Assembly (NCBI GenBank): GCA_002366795.1
Contig: DFBX01000123.1
Location: forward strand, 1 to 64,000
From: Rhodobacteraceae bacterium UBA3069
GTDB taxonomy: Bacteria; Pseudomonadota; Alphaproteobacteria; Rhodobacterales; Rhodobacteraceae
Direction: 5' to 3'
DNA length: 64,000 nt
A program made the translations under genes and the position numbers. Position 1 is the first letter of the stretch; every line of letters begins with the position of its first letter. The notes beneath the pieces are model-generated. The model made no database searches and was not told the DNA's origin. It worked only from the letters and a program-made list of their open reading frames with translations. Of the stretch, positions 26,779-35,225 are shown piece after piece.

Positions 26779-27879
26779 TTAGTCGTTCGGGTCTGACTTG
26801 AAAACAGCTTTCTTGAGGTCTGCTACGTCACGAAACAGGCGCGGCAGGCGGCGGATGCCTTTTTGCGCCTCGATTTGGGTATCCATTTTCAACGCGGGAT
26901 AGCCCAGCATGACACGGCCCGCAGGGATCCTGGTGACCACCTTGGTGCCGCCGCCACAGATCACGTTGTCACCGATGGTGATATTGTCATTGACCCCGAC
27001 TTGGCCGGCCAGCACCACGTTGCGCCCGATCTTGGTGGACCCGGCAATGCCGACCTGCCCGCACAAAAGCGTGCCATCGCCCACCTCGACGTTGTGACCG
27101 ATCTGCACAAGGTTGTCGATCTTGACGCCATTGCCGATTCGCGTGTCACGGATGGACCCGTTGTCGATACAGGTGCAGCCGCCGATTTCTACGTCATTCC
27201 CGATGGTTACAGCGCCAAGCGAATGTATCCGAACGTAGGATTGCTCGGTTATTTCGCCCTGATCGCCCAGCGATTTTCGCGCCTTTTCCACCGCGGAAAC
27301 CTCGGGCGTGACGAAAGAGAACCCGTCGCTGCCGATCACTGCGCCGGGGTGGCAGATGAACCGCGCGCCGATGGTGATGCGCGCCCCGATGCGGACGCCC
27401 TCGCGCAGGTACGCACCCGCGCCGATCACCGTGTTCCAGCCGATGTGGCATTGCGGCCCAATGACCGACCCCGCGCCAATCCGCACGCCTGCGGCAATCA
27501 CCGTGAACGGGCCGACAGAAACGCCCTGCCCCAGTTCCGCAGTCGGATGGACCACCGCCATGGGATGCACGCCTTCGCCATAGGCGTCGAACCCCTGGCC
27601 GGGGTCCAGTTCGGCCGACAGCGCGGACATGGCAAAACGAGGGCGCGGCGCGATGATCGCTGCCTCAAGCCCCATGGATTGCCAGTCGGCCCCGTCCCAC
27701 AGCATTGCCGCGCGGGCCTGACCCTTGGACAGGTCATCGGCCCATTTTGGATTCATTGCGAGGGCAAGTTGATCGGGGCCAGCCGCGGCAGGTTCGGCCA
27801 CGCCCGTGACCATAAGATCAGAGGCGCCCAGGACCTCGGCCCCGACCGCCTCTGCGATGTCTTTCAGTGAATGGCGCAT
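26779..27879 (-). CDS. lpxD: UDP-3-O-acylglucosamine N-acyltransferase LpxD
   Basis: 366 residues: an N-terminal uridine-binding domain, then a long hexapeptide left-handed beta-helix and a C-terminal helical tail. The catalytic histidine is His262 in NLVQIGHNVEVGDGT, and PGAVIGSDGFSF is the typical LpxD signature. It transfers a 3-hydroxyacyl chain from ACP to the 2-amino group in lipid A synthesis. A housekeeping lpxD is usually next to bamA/fabZ/lpxA, which are absent, so this may be a second or relocated copy working with the adjacent ACP and KAS. Confidence 0.88.
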   Translation of the reverse strand: MRHSLKDIAEAVGAEVLGASDLMVTGVAEPAAAGPDQLALAMNPKWADDLSKGQARAAMLWDGADWQSMGLEAAIIAPRPRFAMSALSAELDPGQGFDAYGEGVHPMAVVHPTAELGQGVSVGPFTVIAAGVRIGAGSVIGPQCHIGWNTVIGAGAYLREGVRIGARITIGARFICHPGAVIGSDGFSFVTPEVSAVEKARKSLGDQGEITEQSYVRIHSLGAVTIGNDVEIGGCTCIDNGSIRDTRIGNGVKIDNLVQIGHNVEVGDGTLLCGQVGIAGSTKIGRNVVLAGQVGVNDNITIGDNVICGGGTKVVTRIPAGRVMLGYPALKMDTQIEAQKGIRRLPRLFRDVADLKKAVFKSDPND

Positions 27880-27909
27880 GTTACCCCCGGATTGGCTTCG
27901 GGGACAGAC

Positions 27910-29511
27910 TTAGCCGCGAACCGCGCGCAGTTCCACCCCTGCCTTGGCAAGCGCGTTCCAGATCGCACGGTCCCGCCCGTAGATGTCGGCACGGTAATTG
28001 GCGCGCCCCTTGTTGGGCACGAAGGCGGTGCGATAGATGATGTGGACAGGCACATGCTTTTCAAGCGCGACAGGTGTTTCCGCGCCGGTATTGAGCCGGG
28101 CATGGAAGAACCCCTTGGGGTCTTTTTCCTGCGCCGCCAGCAGCGCGTAGGCAAATTCGAACGGGTCCGCCAGACGGATACAGCCATGCGAAAAGGCCCG
28201 CACCTCGCGCGCGAACAGGTGTTTCGACGGGGTGTCGTGCAGGTAGATATTATAGCGGTTCGGGAACAGGAATTTCACCAGCCCAAGCGCGTTGCCATCC
28301 GATGGCGGCTGTTTCATCGAGAACGGGAAAGAGCTTGCCGTGTAGGCCGAGAAATTGATCGCGGAACGCGGCACGGTGCGGCCACGACGGTCCACGATGC
28401 GCAGGTGGCTGGCCGCATTGCTATTGCGTTTCAGCATCGGCAGGTATTCCTTGACCGTGATCGAGCGCGGCACGTTCCAGGTCGGGTTGATGACCAACGT
28501 TTCCATCTCGTCCGAAAATTCAGGCGAGCGGCGGTCGGAATCGGGGGCCCCCACGACAGAGCGTGTTTCAAACGTGACCTTGTCATTATCGACGATCTTG
28601 GCGGTGAAATCGGTCAGGTTCACAAGGATATGGCGCTTGCCCTTGTCCATGTTCATCCAGCGCTCCCGCTCCATCGCGACCAGAACGGATTTCAGGCGTT
28701 CCTCGGGGCCGATGTTGAGCTGTGCGATGGTGGACGGACCAGCCACGCCATCGGGGTTCAGCCCGTGGGCCAGCTGAAATTGCTGAACCGCCTTCTGGAT
28801 GTTTCCGTCATAGGAAACTGCGTTGGACCGGTTCAGGTATTTCATCGAGATCAGGCGATTGCGTAGCGCGATGACGGCATTGCCCTGATCACCCGGTTTC
28901 AGCGACTTGGCGGATACCGTGGCACCCCAGCCGCCCTTGCCGATCTGGCGTTCCAGTTGCATCTTTTCCTTCATCAACCGGCCGTATTCCGGCGACTTGG
29001 GACGCAGCGCGCGGAAAAATCCGCCCGGATTGCTTTTCGCGAAATTGGTCAGATAGGACACGCGCTCGCGGTAGGGTACCGCACGCTTGATTTCCGACAC
29101 CACCTTGGACGGAACAAGGATACCGGTCTGCATGGCGGTGGAATATTCAAGGAAAATGCGCGAAAGCTCGACCTCCATCCGGCCGCGATCACGCGGGGTG
29201 CGCGCGGCTTTCATCTGGGCCTTCAGCCCCTCCACGTCATAGGTCGGCAAACCGTGTTCCGGCGCTTCGGCCAGCGCGCGCAGCAGCGCGTTGCGACGGT
29301 TGGAATTCATCGTGGTCCAGACGGGCTTGTAATCCGCCGCTTGGTAAAACGCGGCAATATCCTTGTCCCGCGACGCGGCTTCGGCCACCGCTTGCTTGAA
29401 CGCAGTCACCTGCGCCTTTGCCGGCTCGGCCGAGGATGAAACGAACAAAAAGAAGGCCATCAAGGCCATAACGCACCGGGCAAGGCCGGAACGGGTCAGC
29501 AATTGCAGCAT
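27910..29511 (-). CDS. Periplasmic L,D-transpeptidase (YcbB-like)
   Basis: 533 residues from the ATG at 29511, which has GAGGGACG just upstream; longer versions starting at 29523 or 29550 lack a ribosome site. A signal peptide comes first (hydrophobic CVMALMAFFLFVSSS), then a scaffold domain, a peptidoglycan-binding domain (NAVIALRNRLISMKYL with VQQFQLAHGLNPDGVAG), and the YkuD catalytic domain with Cys444 in FSHGCIRLADP. It makes 3-3 cross-links in peptidoglycan. It is divergent from an M15-type peptidase gene, and both act on the wall. Confidence 0.92.
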   Translation of the reverse strand: MLQLLTRSGLARCVMALMAFFLFVSSSAEPAKAQVTAFKQAVAEAASRDKDIAAFYQAADYKPVWTTMNSNRRNALLRALAEAPEHGLPTYDVEGLKAQMKAARTPRDRGRMEVELSRIFLEYSTAMQTGILVPSKVVSEIKRAVPYRERVSYLTNFAKSNPGGFFRALRPKSPEYGRLMKEKMQLERQIGKGGWGATVSAKSLKPGDQGNAVIALRNRLISMKYLNRSNAVSYDGNIQKAVQQFQLAHGLNPDGVAGPSTIAQLNIGPEERLKSVLVAMERERWMNMDKGKRHILVNLTDFTAKIVDNDKVTFETRSVVGAPDSDRRSPEFSDEMETLVINPTWNVPRSITVKEYLPMLKRNSNAASHLRIVDRRGRTVPRSAINFSAYTASSFPFSMKQPPSDGNALGLVKFLFPNRYNIYLHDTPSKHLFAREVRAFSHGCIRLADPFEFAYALLAAQEKDPKGFFHARLNTGAETPVALEKHVPVHIIYRTAFVPNKGRANYRADIYGRDRAIWNALAKAGVELRAVRG

Positions 29512-29838
29512 CACGTCCCTCATCAGATAATTTCGCGCATGTCTATGCAACGCTCTCTAGGTCGCGGCGCGACGTTCTGTCCATTCACATCTGGCGGAAT
29601 GACACATGATTGCCACAGATGGTTGCGGCAATGCACCGTTTCGGGGGCGACCGGCACAACATGACCGCCTTTTCAGCAAAAAACTGCCGAAAACCATTGC
29701 CATACAGGGGTGTCGGAAAACACGGGTTGGTAACTGATTCCGTGTATGTAATAAGAAACCTGCATCTGGGGATGAGATGGCAGGTTCGCGTAACATCGCG
29801 AACATAAACAGGAAAGCGACGGGACGGGCGCTAACGAC
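29512..29838. other. 327-bp divergent gap between the L,D-transpeptidase and M15-type genes
   Basis: No convincing gene. A GTTCGCG/CGCGAAC hairpin (29784-29803) lies 35 bp before the downstream start, and an ATTGCC...GGCAAT dyad lies near 29609-29633. A possible plus-strand promoter is TTGGTA, 16 bp, TAATAA (29727-29754). The gap presumably holds both divergent promoters. Confidence 0.5.
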
Positions 29839-30408
29839 ATGACTGATAAAAGCTCGACGAGCATCACTCGGCGCGGCCTATTGGGCGCGTTTGCAGCAAC
29901 AGCGGTGACTGCCGCTCCTACTTTTTCCAGCGCAGCGGGTATCCTGCGCGGTGCGGGCGACATTCGCCGCCTGCGCATGTATTCGGCCAGAACCGGCGAG
30001 CGGATCGACATGATCTATTGGGTCGAAGGCGATTACATCAAAGATGCCGCCAAGGAAATTCGCTATTTCATGCGTGACTGGCGCAACAATAAGCAGATCG
30101 GCATCGATCTGCGGACAATCGACATCATGGCAGCGTCGCACAACCTGATGGATGTGAACGAACCCTACATGCTGTTGTCGGGCTACCGCAGCCCCGAAAC
30201 CAACGCGATGCTGCGCCGCCGTTCCAGCGGCGTTGCGAAAAACTCGCTCCACATGAAAGGTCAGGCCGCAGATCTTCGGCTTGCCTCCCGCTCGGTCAAC
30301 CAGATGGCCCACGCGGCATCTGCCTGCCATGCTGGCGGGGTCGGTCGTTATTCAGGGTCGAACTTCGTCCATATGGATTGCGGTCCGGTGCGCAACTGGG
30401 GTCGTTAA
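29839..30408 (+). CDS. YcbK-like DUF882 / M15A-type peptidase, Tat-exported
   Basis: 189 residues. A twin-arginine signal (SITRRGLLGAFAATAVTAAP) leads to a compact D-alanyl-D-alanine-carboxypeptidase fold: LSGYRSPETNAMLRR, SLHMKGQAADLR and FVHMDCGPVRNW. His138, Asp145 and His178 fit the zinc ligands of the M15 family. It is expected to cleave peptidoglycan peptides in the periplasm. Single gene with its own terminator, divergent from the L,D-transpeptidase gene. Confidence 0.88.
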   Translation: MTDKSSTSITRRGLLGAFAATAVTAAPTFSSAAGILRGAGDIRRLRMYSARTGERIDMIYWVEGDYIKDAAKEIRYFMRDWRNNKQIGIDLRTIDIMAASHNLMDVNEPYMLLSGYRSPETNAMLRRRSSGVAKNSLHMKGQAADLRLASRSVNQMAHAASACHAGGVGRYSGSNFVHMDCGPVRNWGR

Positions 30409-30433
30409 CAAGCGCCTCTCGTATCAAACGCGA

Positions 30434-30468
30434 AAAAAGCGCGAAGGTTCCAAGCCTTCGCGCTTTTT
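30434..30468 (+). terminator. Rho-independent terminator
   Basis: AAAAAGCGCGAAGG pairs with CCTTCGCGCTTTTT across a seven-base loop, just after the M15-type gene. Confidence 0.9.
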
Positions 30469-30526
30469 CTTTATGTGTCGGAAAATATGCCGGAAAAGCT
30501 GGGGGTCAGGGGCATGGCCCCTGCCC

Positions 30527-31183
30527 TTACATCAGCCGCTGCGGCTCGTTCGTTTCAAGATAGGCTTCCTGCTCGGGCGTCAGGTCAATCTCGTCATACC
30601 CGGTAATCATCGGTTTGACATGGCTACGGAACCCGTGACCCACGGTCAGCAGATAGACATGCACGATAATGAAGGCGGCAATCACATAGCCCGCCAGCAA
30701 GTGCAGATTGGCGACAACGGCGATGATCGCGGTCGATCCGGCCACCATGTCAGCCCAGGCATTATAGGTCAGGTACAGCAGGCCCGTGACCCAGACCGCC
30801 GGAAAGACGAACCACTTCAAGGCGAAATAAGTGGCCGCCTGCAAGGGGTTATGCTTGCGCCATAGCACCTTGTCATAGGGATGCTCCTCGCCCTTGAAAA
30901 CGCCATAGGCATAGAAACGGGCCACTTGCAGCATACCGTCGATACGCGGGATGAATTGCCGCCATGTGCCCGTGGTGAACAGCCAGAAGGTGGCGAAAAT
31001 CCACAACGCCAACAGGGCCAGCGCCGTGATCGTGTGCAGCATCACCGTCGGACCGAAGGGCAAGATCCCGTGCAGACCGTTCAGCCCGAAGCCGGTAAAA
31101 AGCAGGGCCGAGATCAGCAGCACCTGCGACCAATGCCAGAACCGTTCGAACCGCGGGTAGACCTTGACGCAACGCTTAGCCAT
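30527..31183 (-). CDS. Membrane cytochrome b partner of the octaheme cytochrome
   Basis: 218 residues from the ATG at 31183, which follows AAAGGAG. Four transmembrane helices carry histidines expected to bind two b hemes (RFWHWSQ, MLHTITAL, NLHLLAGYV, IVHVYLL), the pattern of Ni/Fe-hydrogenase and formate dehydrogenase cytochrome b subunits (cytochrome b/b6 N-terminal superfamily). It should exchange electrons between the quinone pool and the periplasmic cytochrome. Its start overlaps the end of the octaheme gene by 8 bp, so the two are made together. Confidence 0.88.
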   Translation of the reverse strand: MAKRCVKVYPRFERFWHWSQVLLISALLFTGFGLNGLHGILPFGPTVMLHTITALALLALWIFATFWLFTTGTWRQFIPRIDGMLQVARFYAYGVFKGEEHPYDKVLWRKHNPLQAATYFALKWFVFPAVWVTGLLYLTYNAWADMVAGSTAIIAVVANLHLLAGYVIAAFIIVHVYLLTVGHGFRSHVKPMITGYDEIDLTPEQEAYLETNEPQRLM

Positions 31184-32855
31184 GGTGATCTCCTTTCGAT
31201 TTGCTGCCCCATAGGATGCGGATCGCAGCATGGCCCAAGACGCCCAGAAGCGTGGCCAGAACGATCAGACGCCCCAGGATTCCGGTCAGGTTCATACTGT
31301 CCGTGCCGGGCATGAAGACGCCGGTCAGCCCCTCCATTCGTCCGTCCTTGGCGTGACATTCGGCGCATTCCACCGCGCCCTCGGCCGGGGCCACCATGTG
31401 GGTTGTCGGCCAATACATATAGGTATCGACAAAGCCGAACTCGCCCGAATATTCCTGCCCCGCGGCCTTCATCCCGGCTTCGATCGCCTTGGCCCAGTCC
31501 AGATTGGTCCAAAGCGCGGTGTCGGTGGTCGGCCCCCAGACATGGGTATAGACCAGCTTGTTCAGCTTCGTGTCATAGGCTTGGCGCCCGTCCATCCGCT
31601 TGAACGGCCAGATGCGCGATTTGCCATCGTCGGGGTCGCCCTTGATGCGGTTCACCTCGACCCGTTTTGTCGGATCGATGGTCATGTCGCCGGTGGTGTA
31701 TTCCACCTGCCCGTCGAACCAGGCGTAGATCGGTTTGGCGTTCTCTTCCCAGTCGAAATCACCCTTGATCGACATATAGGTGTGCAGGTGCTTGCCATCG
31801 GACTGGATGAAATTGCTTTCGTGATAGGATTTGCCATCGGCGTCACGCTTGCCGGCGGTGGACCAGTCCCATTTCGTCTTGGTCGCCACCCCGCCCCGTG
31901 CGAATTCGGGAATGTGACAGGTCTGGCATGCCAGCTTGTCGGTGTGGTCGTTCAGCTTCATGCCCTTGATATTGGTGGCGGCGTGCGGCTCTGTCCCGTG
32001 GCAGGACTGGCAGGTCGCCACATCGCGGCGTTGCCCGGGCAGGCCGGTGCCCTCGGGGTCGGAGGCATGGACCGCGTAACGCGACCCGGCCCAAGCGTGC
32101 TGATCGCTGACATGGCAGGTCGAGCAGGTGAAATCCTGACCGTCGGGCGACATATGCACATCGACGCTTTTGTCAGGCGCATACAGCGCCGAGCTGAGAT
32201 CGCCGTGTTTCACGTTATCGCCGCCGCCGCCATAAAAATGGCAGTTGCCGCAATTGTCGCGCCCCGGCAGGCCCACCGATTGCGCCGCTTTCGACAGGTC
32301 CACGGGCCATGCCATCGCGCCGGTGATGGTCTTGGTGCCGGGCTTGACCGGATCCAGCGCCGGGTGGCCCGCGCCGGTGGCCGTCTTGGTGTACTGGCCC
32401 GACCGGTCGTGGCAGACCAGACAATCCACCGCCGTCGATTGCTGCGGCGGCGGGCTGGCCATGTCTTCCCAGCCATAGCCCGCATGACAGGATGTGCAAC
32501 GCGGCTCGTTTCCTGCAACAGAGCCGCAGAAGCTGTTGATAACATTTGATTTCCCAAGCTTCTGCCCGGTTTCCGGATGGGTATAATCCCACTTGAAATG
32601 GATCGAGTGCATCACCTGGTCGTCGGCCTCGGTATGGCAGGCGATACAGGCTTCGGTCACCTCCGGGCCAGAATTGAACGCCTTCTTCAGGCTTTCGAAC
32701 TTGGTGTGATCGGCCGTGGCGTGGCTGGGTTTCGTGGGTGATTTGTTGGCGGTTGGCGCGGTAATTTGCGCAGCCTGCTCCTCGGCCATGACGGGTGACG
32801 ACATGAATGCCAGCGCGGTCAGCGCCGCGCCCCATGTCCTGCGTGATAGTGGCAT
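31176..32855 (-). CDS. Octaheme c-type cytochrome (tetrathionate reductase-like, OTR family)
   Basis: 559 residues with a signal peptide (AALTALAFMSSPVMA) and exactly eight CxxCH heme sites: about 70 CIACH, 120 CTSCH, 145 CLVCH, 202 CGNCH, 244 CSTCH, 282 CQSCH, 310 CQTCH and 497 CAECH. A C-terminal transmembrane helix (about 524-548) anchors it to the inner membrane facing the periplasm. OTR of Shewanella reduces tetrathionate, nitrite and hydroxylamine in vitro; the physiological substrate is not known, and the anchor plus cytochrome b suggest a quinone-linked complex. A perfect FNR box lies about 100 bp upstream, which implies induction at low oxygen. Confidence 0.93.
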   Translation of the reverse strand: MPLSRRTWGAALTALAFMSSPVMAEEQAAQITAPTANKSPTKPSHATADHTKFESLKKAFNSGPEVTEACIACHTEADDQVMHSIHFKWDYTHPETGQKLGKSNVINSFCGSVAGNEPRCTSCHAGYGWEDMASPPPQQSTAVDCLVCHDRSGQYTKTATGAGHPALDPVKPGTKTITGAMAWPVDLSKAAQSVGLPGRDNCGNCHFYGGGGDNVKHGDLSSALYAPDKSVDVHMSPDGQDFTCSTCHVSDQHAWAGSRYAVHASDPEGTGLPGQRRDVATCQSCHGTEPHAATNIKGMKLNDHTDKLACQTCHIPEFARGGVATKTKWDWSTAGKRDADGKSYHESNFIQSDGKHLHTYMSIKGDFDWEENAKPIYAWFDGQVEYTTGDMTIDPTKRVEVNRIKGDPDDGKSRIWPFKRMDGRQAYDTKLNKLVYTHVWGPTTDTALWTNLDWAKAIEAGMKAAGQEYSGEFGFVDTYMYWPTTHMVAPAEGAVECAECHAKDGRMEGLTGVFMPGTDSMNLTGILGRLIVLATLLGVLGHAAIRILWGSKSKGDHHG

Positions 32856-32875
32856 TCAGTCCTCCTTTTGGGTCC

Positions 32876-32903
32876 GGCGGGTTGCAACTGGCGGGTTGCA
32901 ACT
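32876..32903. repeat. Tandem 14-bp direct repeat
   Basis: Two adjacent copies of GGCGGGTTGCAACT. Each contains the 8-bp perfect palindrome GTTGCAAC. They sit in the leader between the FNR box and the octaheme cytochrome start. Confidence 0.8.
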
Positions 32904-32950
32904 CCGGCCATTCCATCCTGCATTTTGAATGTATTTTGCCCGATACAGCA

Positions 32951-32964
32951 TTGATTCAGATCAA
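32951..32964. promoter_or_regulatory. Perfect FNR/FnrL box
   Basis: TTGATTCAGATCAA matches the consensus TTGAT-N4-ATCAA exactly. On the minus strand a CAAAAT hexamer 23 bp away would place it near -41.5 for the octaheme operon. On the plus strand TTGACC/TATTCC (32982-33009) would place it near -58 for the glutamine amidotransferase gene. Confidence 0.85.
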
Positions 32965-33031
32965 TGCACCGCCCAGCTTGCTTGACCCTTGGCCATGATC
33001 GCCTATTCCATGCACCGTGAAGGAGCCGCCG

Positions 33032-33769
33032 ATGAAGCCATTTCTGATCTTGCAACTGCGCCCCGAGGCCGAAGCCTCGGACGATGAATTCGCGGCTTTT
33101 CTTGCCAAGGGCGGGCTTGGCGCGGACCAAGTCACGCGGCTGAGACTAGAGATGCAAAGCATCCCGCAGGATATTGATCTTACGCAATATTCCGGTGTGA
33201 TCGTTGGTGGCGGACCGGGCTGTGTTTCGGACGATCCGGCCAGCAAGGACCCGCTGGAGGCACGGATCGAGAGCGAGATCCTGACCTTGATGCCGCGTAT
33301 CATCGCGGCGGATATGCCGTTTCTGGGCTGCTGCTATGGCATCGGTATATTAGGTGCGGCGCTTGGCGGAAAGGTCGGCAAGGGAAAATACGGCGAGCCG
33401 GTCGGTCCCGTCGAATGCCGGATCACCGATGCGGGCCGCGCCGACCCGTTGCTGGATGGGGTCGCGGACAGGTTCAACGCCTTCGTCGGGCACAAGGAAG
33501 CGATGGAGGACCTGCCGGAAGGCGCGGTCCACCTGCTAAGCTCGGGCCCCTGCCCGATCCAGATGTTGCGTTACAAATCAAACATCTACGCCACGCAATT
33601 CCACCCCGAAGCGGATGGCGCAGTGTTTGCCAACCGCATCCGGCTGTACAAGAACAAGGGATATTTCGCGCCACATGAAGCCGACGATCTGATCGCGACC
33701 TGCATAGCAGCCCATGTCGATCAGCCGGAACGCATCTTGCGAAATTTTGTCGCGTGTTTCGGGGCTTAG
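33032..33769 (+). CDS. Class I glutamine amidotransferase-like protein
   Basis: 245 residues from the ATG at 33032 with AAGGAG upstream; an earlier GTG at 33017 lies inside the ribosome site. It is a GATase-1 fold with nucleophile Cys101 in FLGCCYGIG and catalytic His191/Glu193 in QFHPEAD. It is a stand-alone domain, like the GuaA-related proteins often annotated as GMP synthase homologues; no synthase domain is attached. Substrate unknown. It is divergent from the octaheme cytochrome operon and shares the FNR-box region. Confidence 0.85.
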   Translation: MKPFLILQLRPEAEASDDEFAAFLAKGGLGADQVTRLRLEMQSIPQDIDLTQYSGVIVGGGPGCVSDDPASKDPLEARIESEILTLMPRIIAADMPFLGCCYGIGILGAALGGKVGKGKYGEPVGPVECRITDAGRADPLLDGVADRFNAFVGHKEAMEDLPEGAVHLLSSGPCPIQMLRYKSNIYATQFHPEADGAVFANRIRLYKNKGYFAPHEADDLIATCIAAHVDQPERILRNFVACFGA

Positions 33770-33778
33770 GCGACGGTC

Positions 33779-34474
33779 TTAAACTGCGACCTGGCTCATC
33801 AATTCGGCCTTGTCGGTGTTGGCCGCGTCAGAAGCCATAACAACCGATCCGCGTTTCATCGCCACGAACCGATCCCCAAGCTTGTAGGCGAATTCGAAAT
33901 ATTGCTCGACCAACACGATGGCCATGTCGCCCCGGTCGCGCAAAAGGCCGATCACCTCACCGATATGCTGGATGATGTTGGGCTGAATCCCCTCTGTCGG
34001 CTCGTCCAGAAGCAGCAGTTTCGGCTTGATGATCAACGCGCGGGCGATGGCCAGTTGCTGTTGCTGCCCGCCTGACAAATCCCCACCGCGCCGGTCGGTC
34101 ATCTGTTTGAGAACAGGGAACAATTCATAGATTTCATCAGGAATGAAATGCTGGTCGCGCGGCAGGCAGGTGAATCCTGTCTCAAGGTTCTCGCGCACCG
34201 TCAGCAGCGGGAAAATCTCGCGCCCTTGCGGCACATAGGCGATGCCCTTGCGCGCCAGAACATGGCTGGGCGCATTGCCGGTTTCCGCGCCGTCCAGATA
34301 CATTTCACCGCCCGACCGCGGATGCGCCCCGGCGATGGCCTTCATAAGGCTGGTCTTGCCCACGCCATTGGTGCCCATGACGCAGGTCACCTGCCCCTGC
34401 GCGGCCTCCATCGAGATACCGTTGAGGATTTGAGACTTGCCATAATGCAAAGTCAAGTTATTCAATTTCAGCAT
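33779..34474 (-). CDS. urtE: Urea ABC transporter ATP-binding subunit UrtE
   Basis: 231 residues, family length, from the ATG at 34474. Walker A is GTNGVGKTSLMKA, the UrtE-typical form with Thr-Asn; the signature is LSGGQQQQLAIARAL; Walker B is LLLLDEPTEGIQPN, and EGIQPNIIQ is diagnostic of UrtE. It pairs with UrtD. It is the last gene of urtABCDE, 1 bp after urtD. Confidence 0.95.
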   Translation of the reverse strand: MLKLNNLTLHYGKSQILNGISMEAAQGQVTCVMGTNGVGKTSLMKAIAGAHPRSGGEMYLDGAETGNAPSHVLARKGIAYVPQGREIFPLLTVRENLETGFTCLPRDQHFIPDEIYELFPVLKQMTDRRGGDLSGGQQQQLAIARALIIKPKLLLLDEPTEGIQPNIIQHIGEVIGLLRDRGDMAIVLVEQYFEFAYKLGDRFVAMKRGSVVMASDAANTDKAELMSQVAV

Positions 34475-34475
34475 C

Positions 34476-35225
34476 TTAGCGCCCCAAGTAAACGTCGATG
34501 ACGCGGCTGTTGGCGGTGACATGGTCCAGCGATCCTTCGGCCAGAACCGACCCTTCATGCAGCACCGTCACCTTGCAATCCAGCCGCCGGACGAACTCCA
34601 TATCATGTTCGACCACCACGACGGCGCGGGTTTTCGCCGCCTCGACCAAGATCGCGGTGGTGTGTTCGCGCTCGGCCAGGGTCATGCCCGCGGCAGGTTC
34701 ATCGACCAGCAAAAGCCGCGGCTCCTGCGCCAGCAACATCCCGATTTCCAGCCATTGTTTTTGCCCGTGTGACAGCTCGCCCGACAGACGGTCCAACTGA
34801 TCGGACAGGCCGATTTCACCCGCCAGCTCATCGACCCGCGCCAAGTCCTTGTTCGACGGGCGATATAGCAAGGAGGCCAGAAACCCGCGATCATTCTTCA
34901 ACGCTATCAACATGTTGGCATGCACAGTTTGATCTTCGAACACGGTCGGTTTCTGGAACTTGCGCCCCACACCGGCCTGCGCGATCTGCGCTTCGGACAT
35001 TTTCAGCAAGGACACCGATTTTTCACCCCAGATCACGCGCCCGTCGTCGGGTCGCGTCTTGCCGGTGACGATATCCATGAAGGTCGTCTTGCCCGCCCCG
35101 TTCGGCCCGATGATGGCCCGCATTTCCGCCGGACCGATCTGAAAACTGAGGTTGTTGATCGCCTTGAACCCGTCAAAAGAGACAGAAACGCCAGACACTT
35201 CCAGCAATGTGGACATATGGCTCAT
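34476..35225 (-). CDS. urtD: Urea ABC transporter ATP-binding subunit UrtD
   Basis: 249 residues from the ATG at 35225, preceded by AAGGAG and overlapping the urtC stop as ATGA. Walker A is GPNGAGKTTFMD, the signature is LSHGQKQWLEIGMLL, in which His replaces the usual second Gly as is typical of UrtD, and Walker B is LLLVDEPAAGMT. The GVGRKFQKPTVFE segment is also typical. It is a nucleotide-binding subunit of the urea importer. Confidence 0.95.
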   Translation of the reverse strand: MSHMSTLLEVSGVSVSFDGFKAINNLSFQIGPAEMRAIIGPNGAGKTTFMDIVTGKTRPDDGRVIWGEKSVSLLKMSEAQIAQAGVGRKFQKPTVFEDQTVHANMLIALKNDRGFLASLLYRPSNKDLARVDELAGEIGLSDQLDRLSGELSHGQKQWLEIGMLLAQEPRLLLVDEPAAGMTLAEREHTTAILVEAAKTRAVVVVEHDMEFVRRLDCKVTVLHEGSVLAEGSLDHVTANSRVIDVYLGR

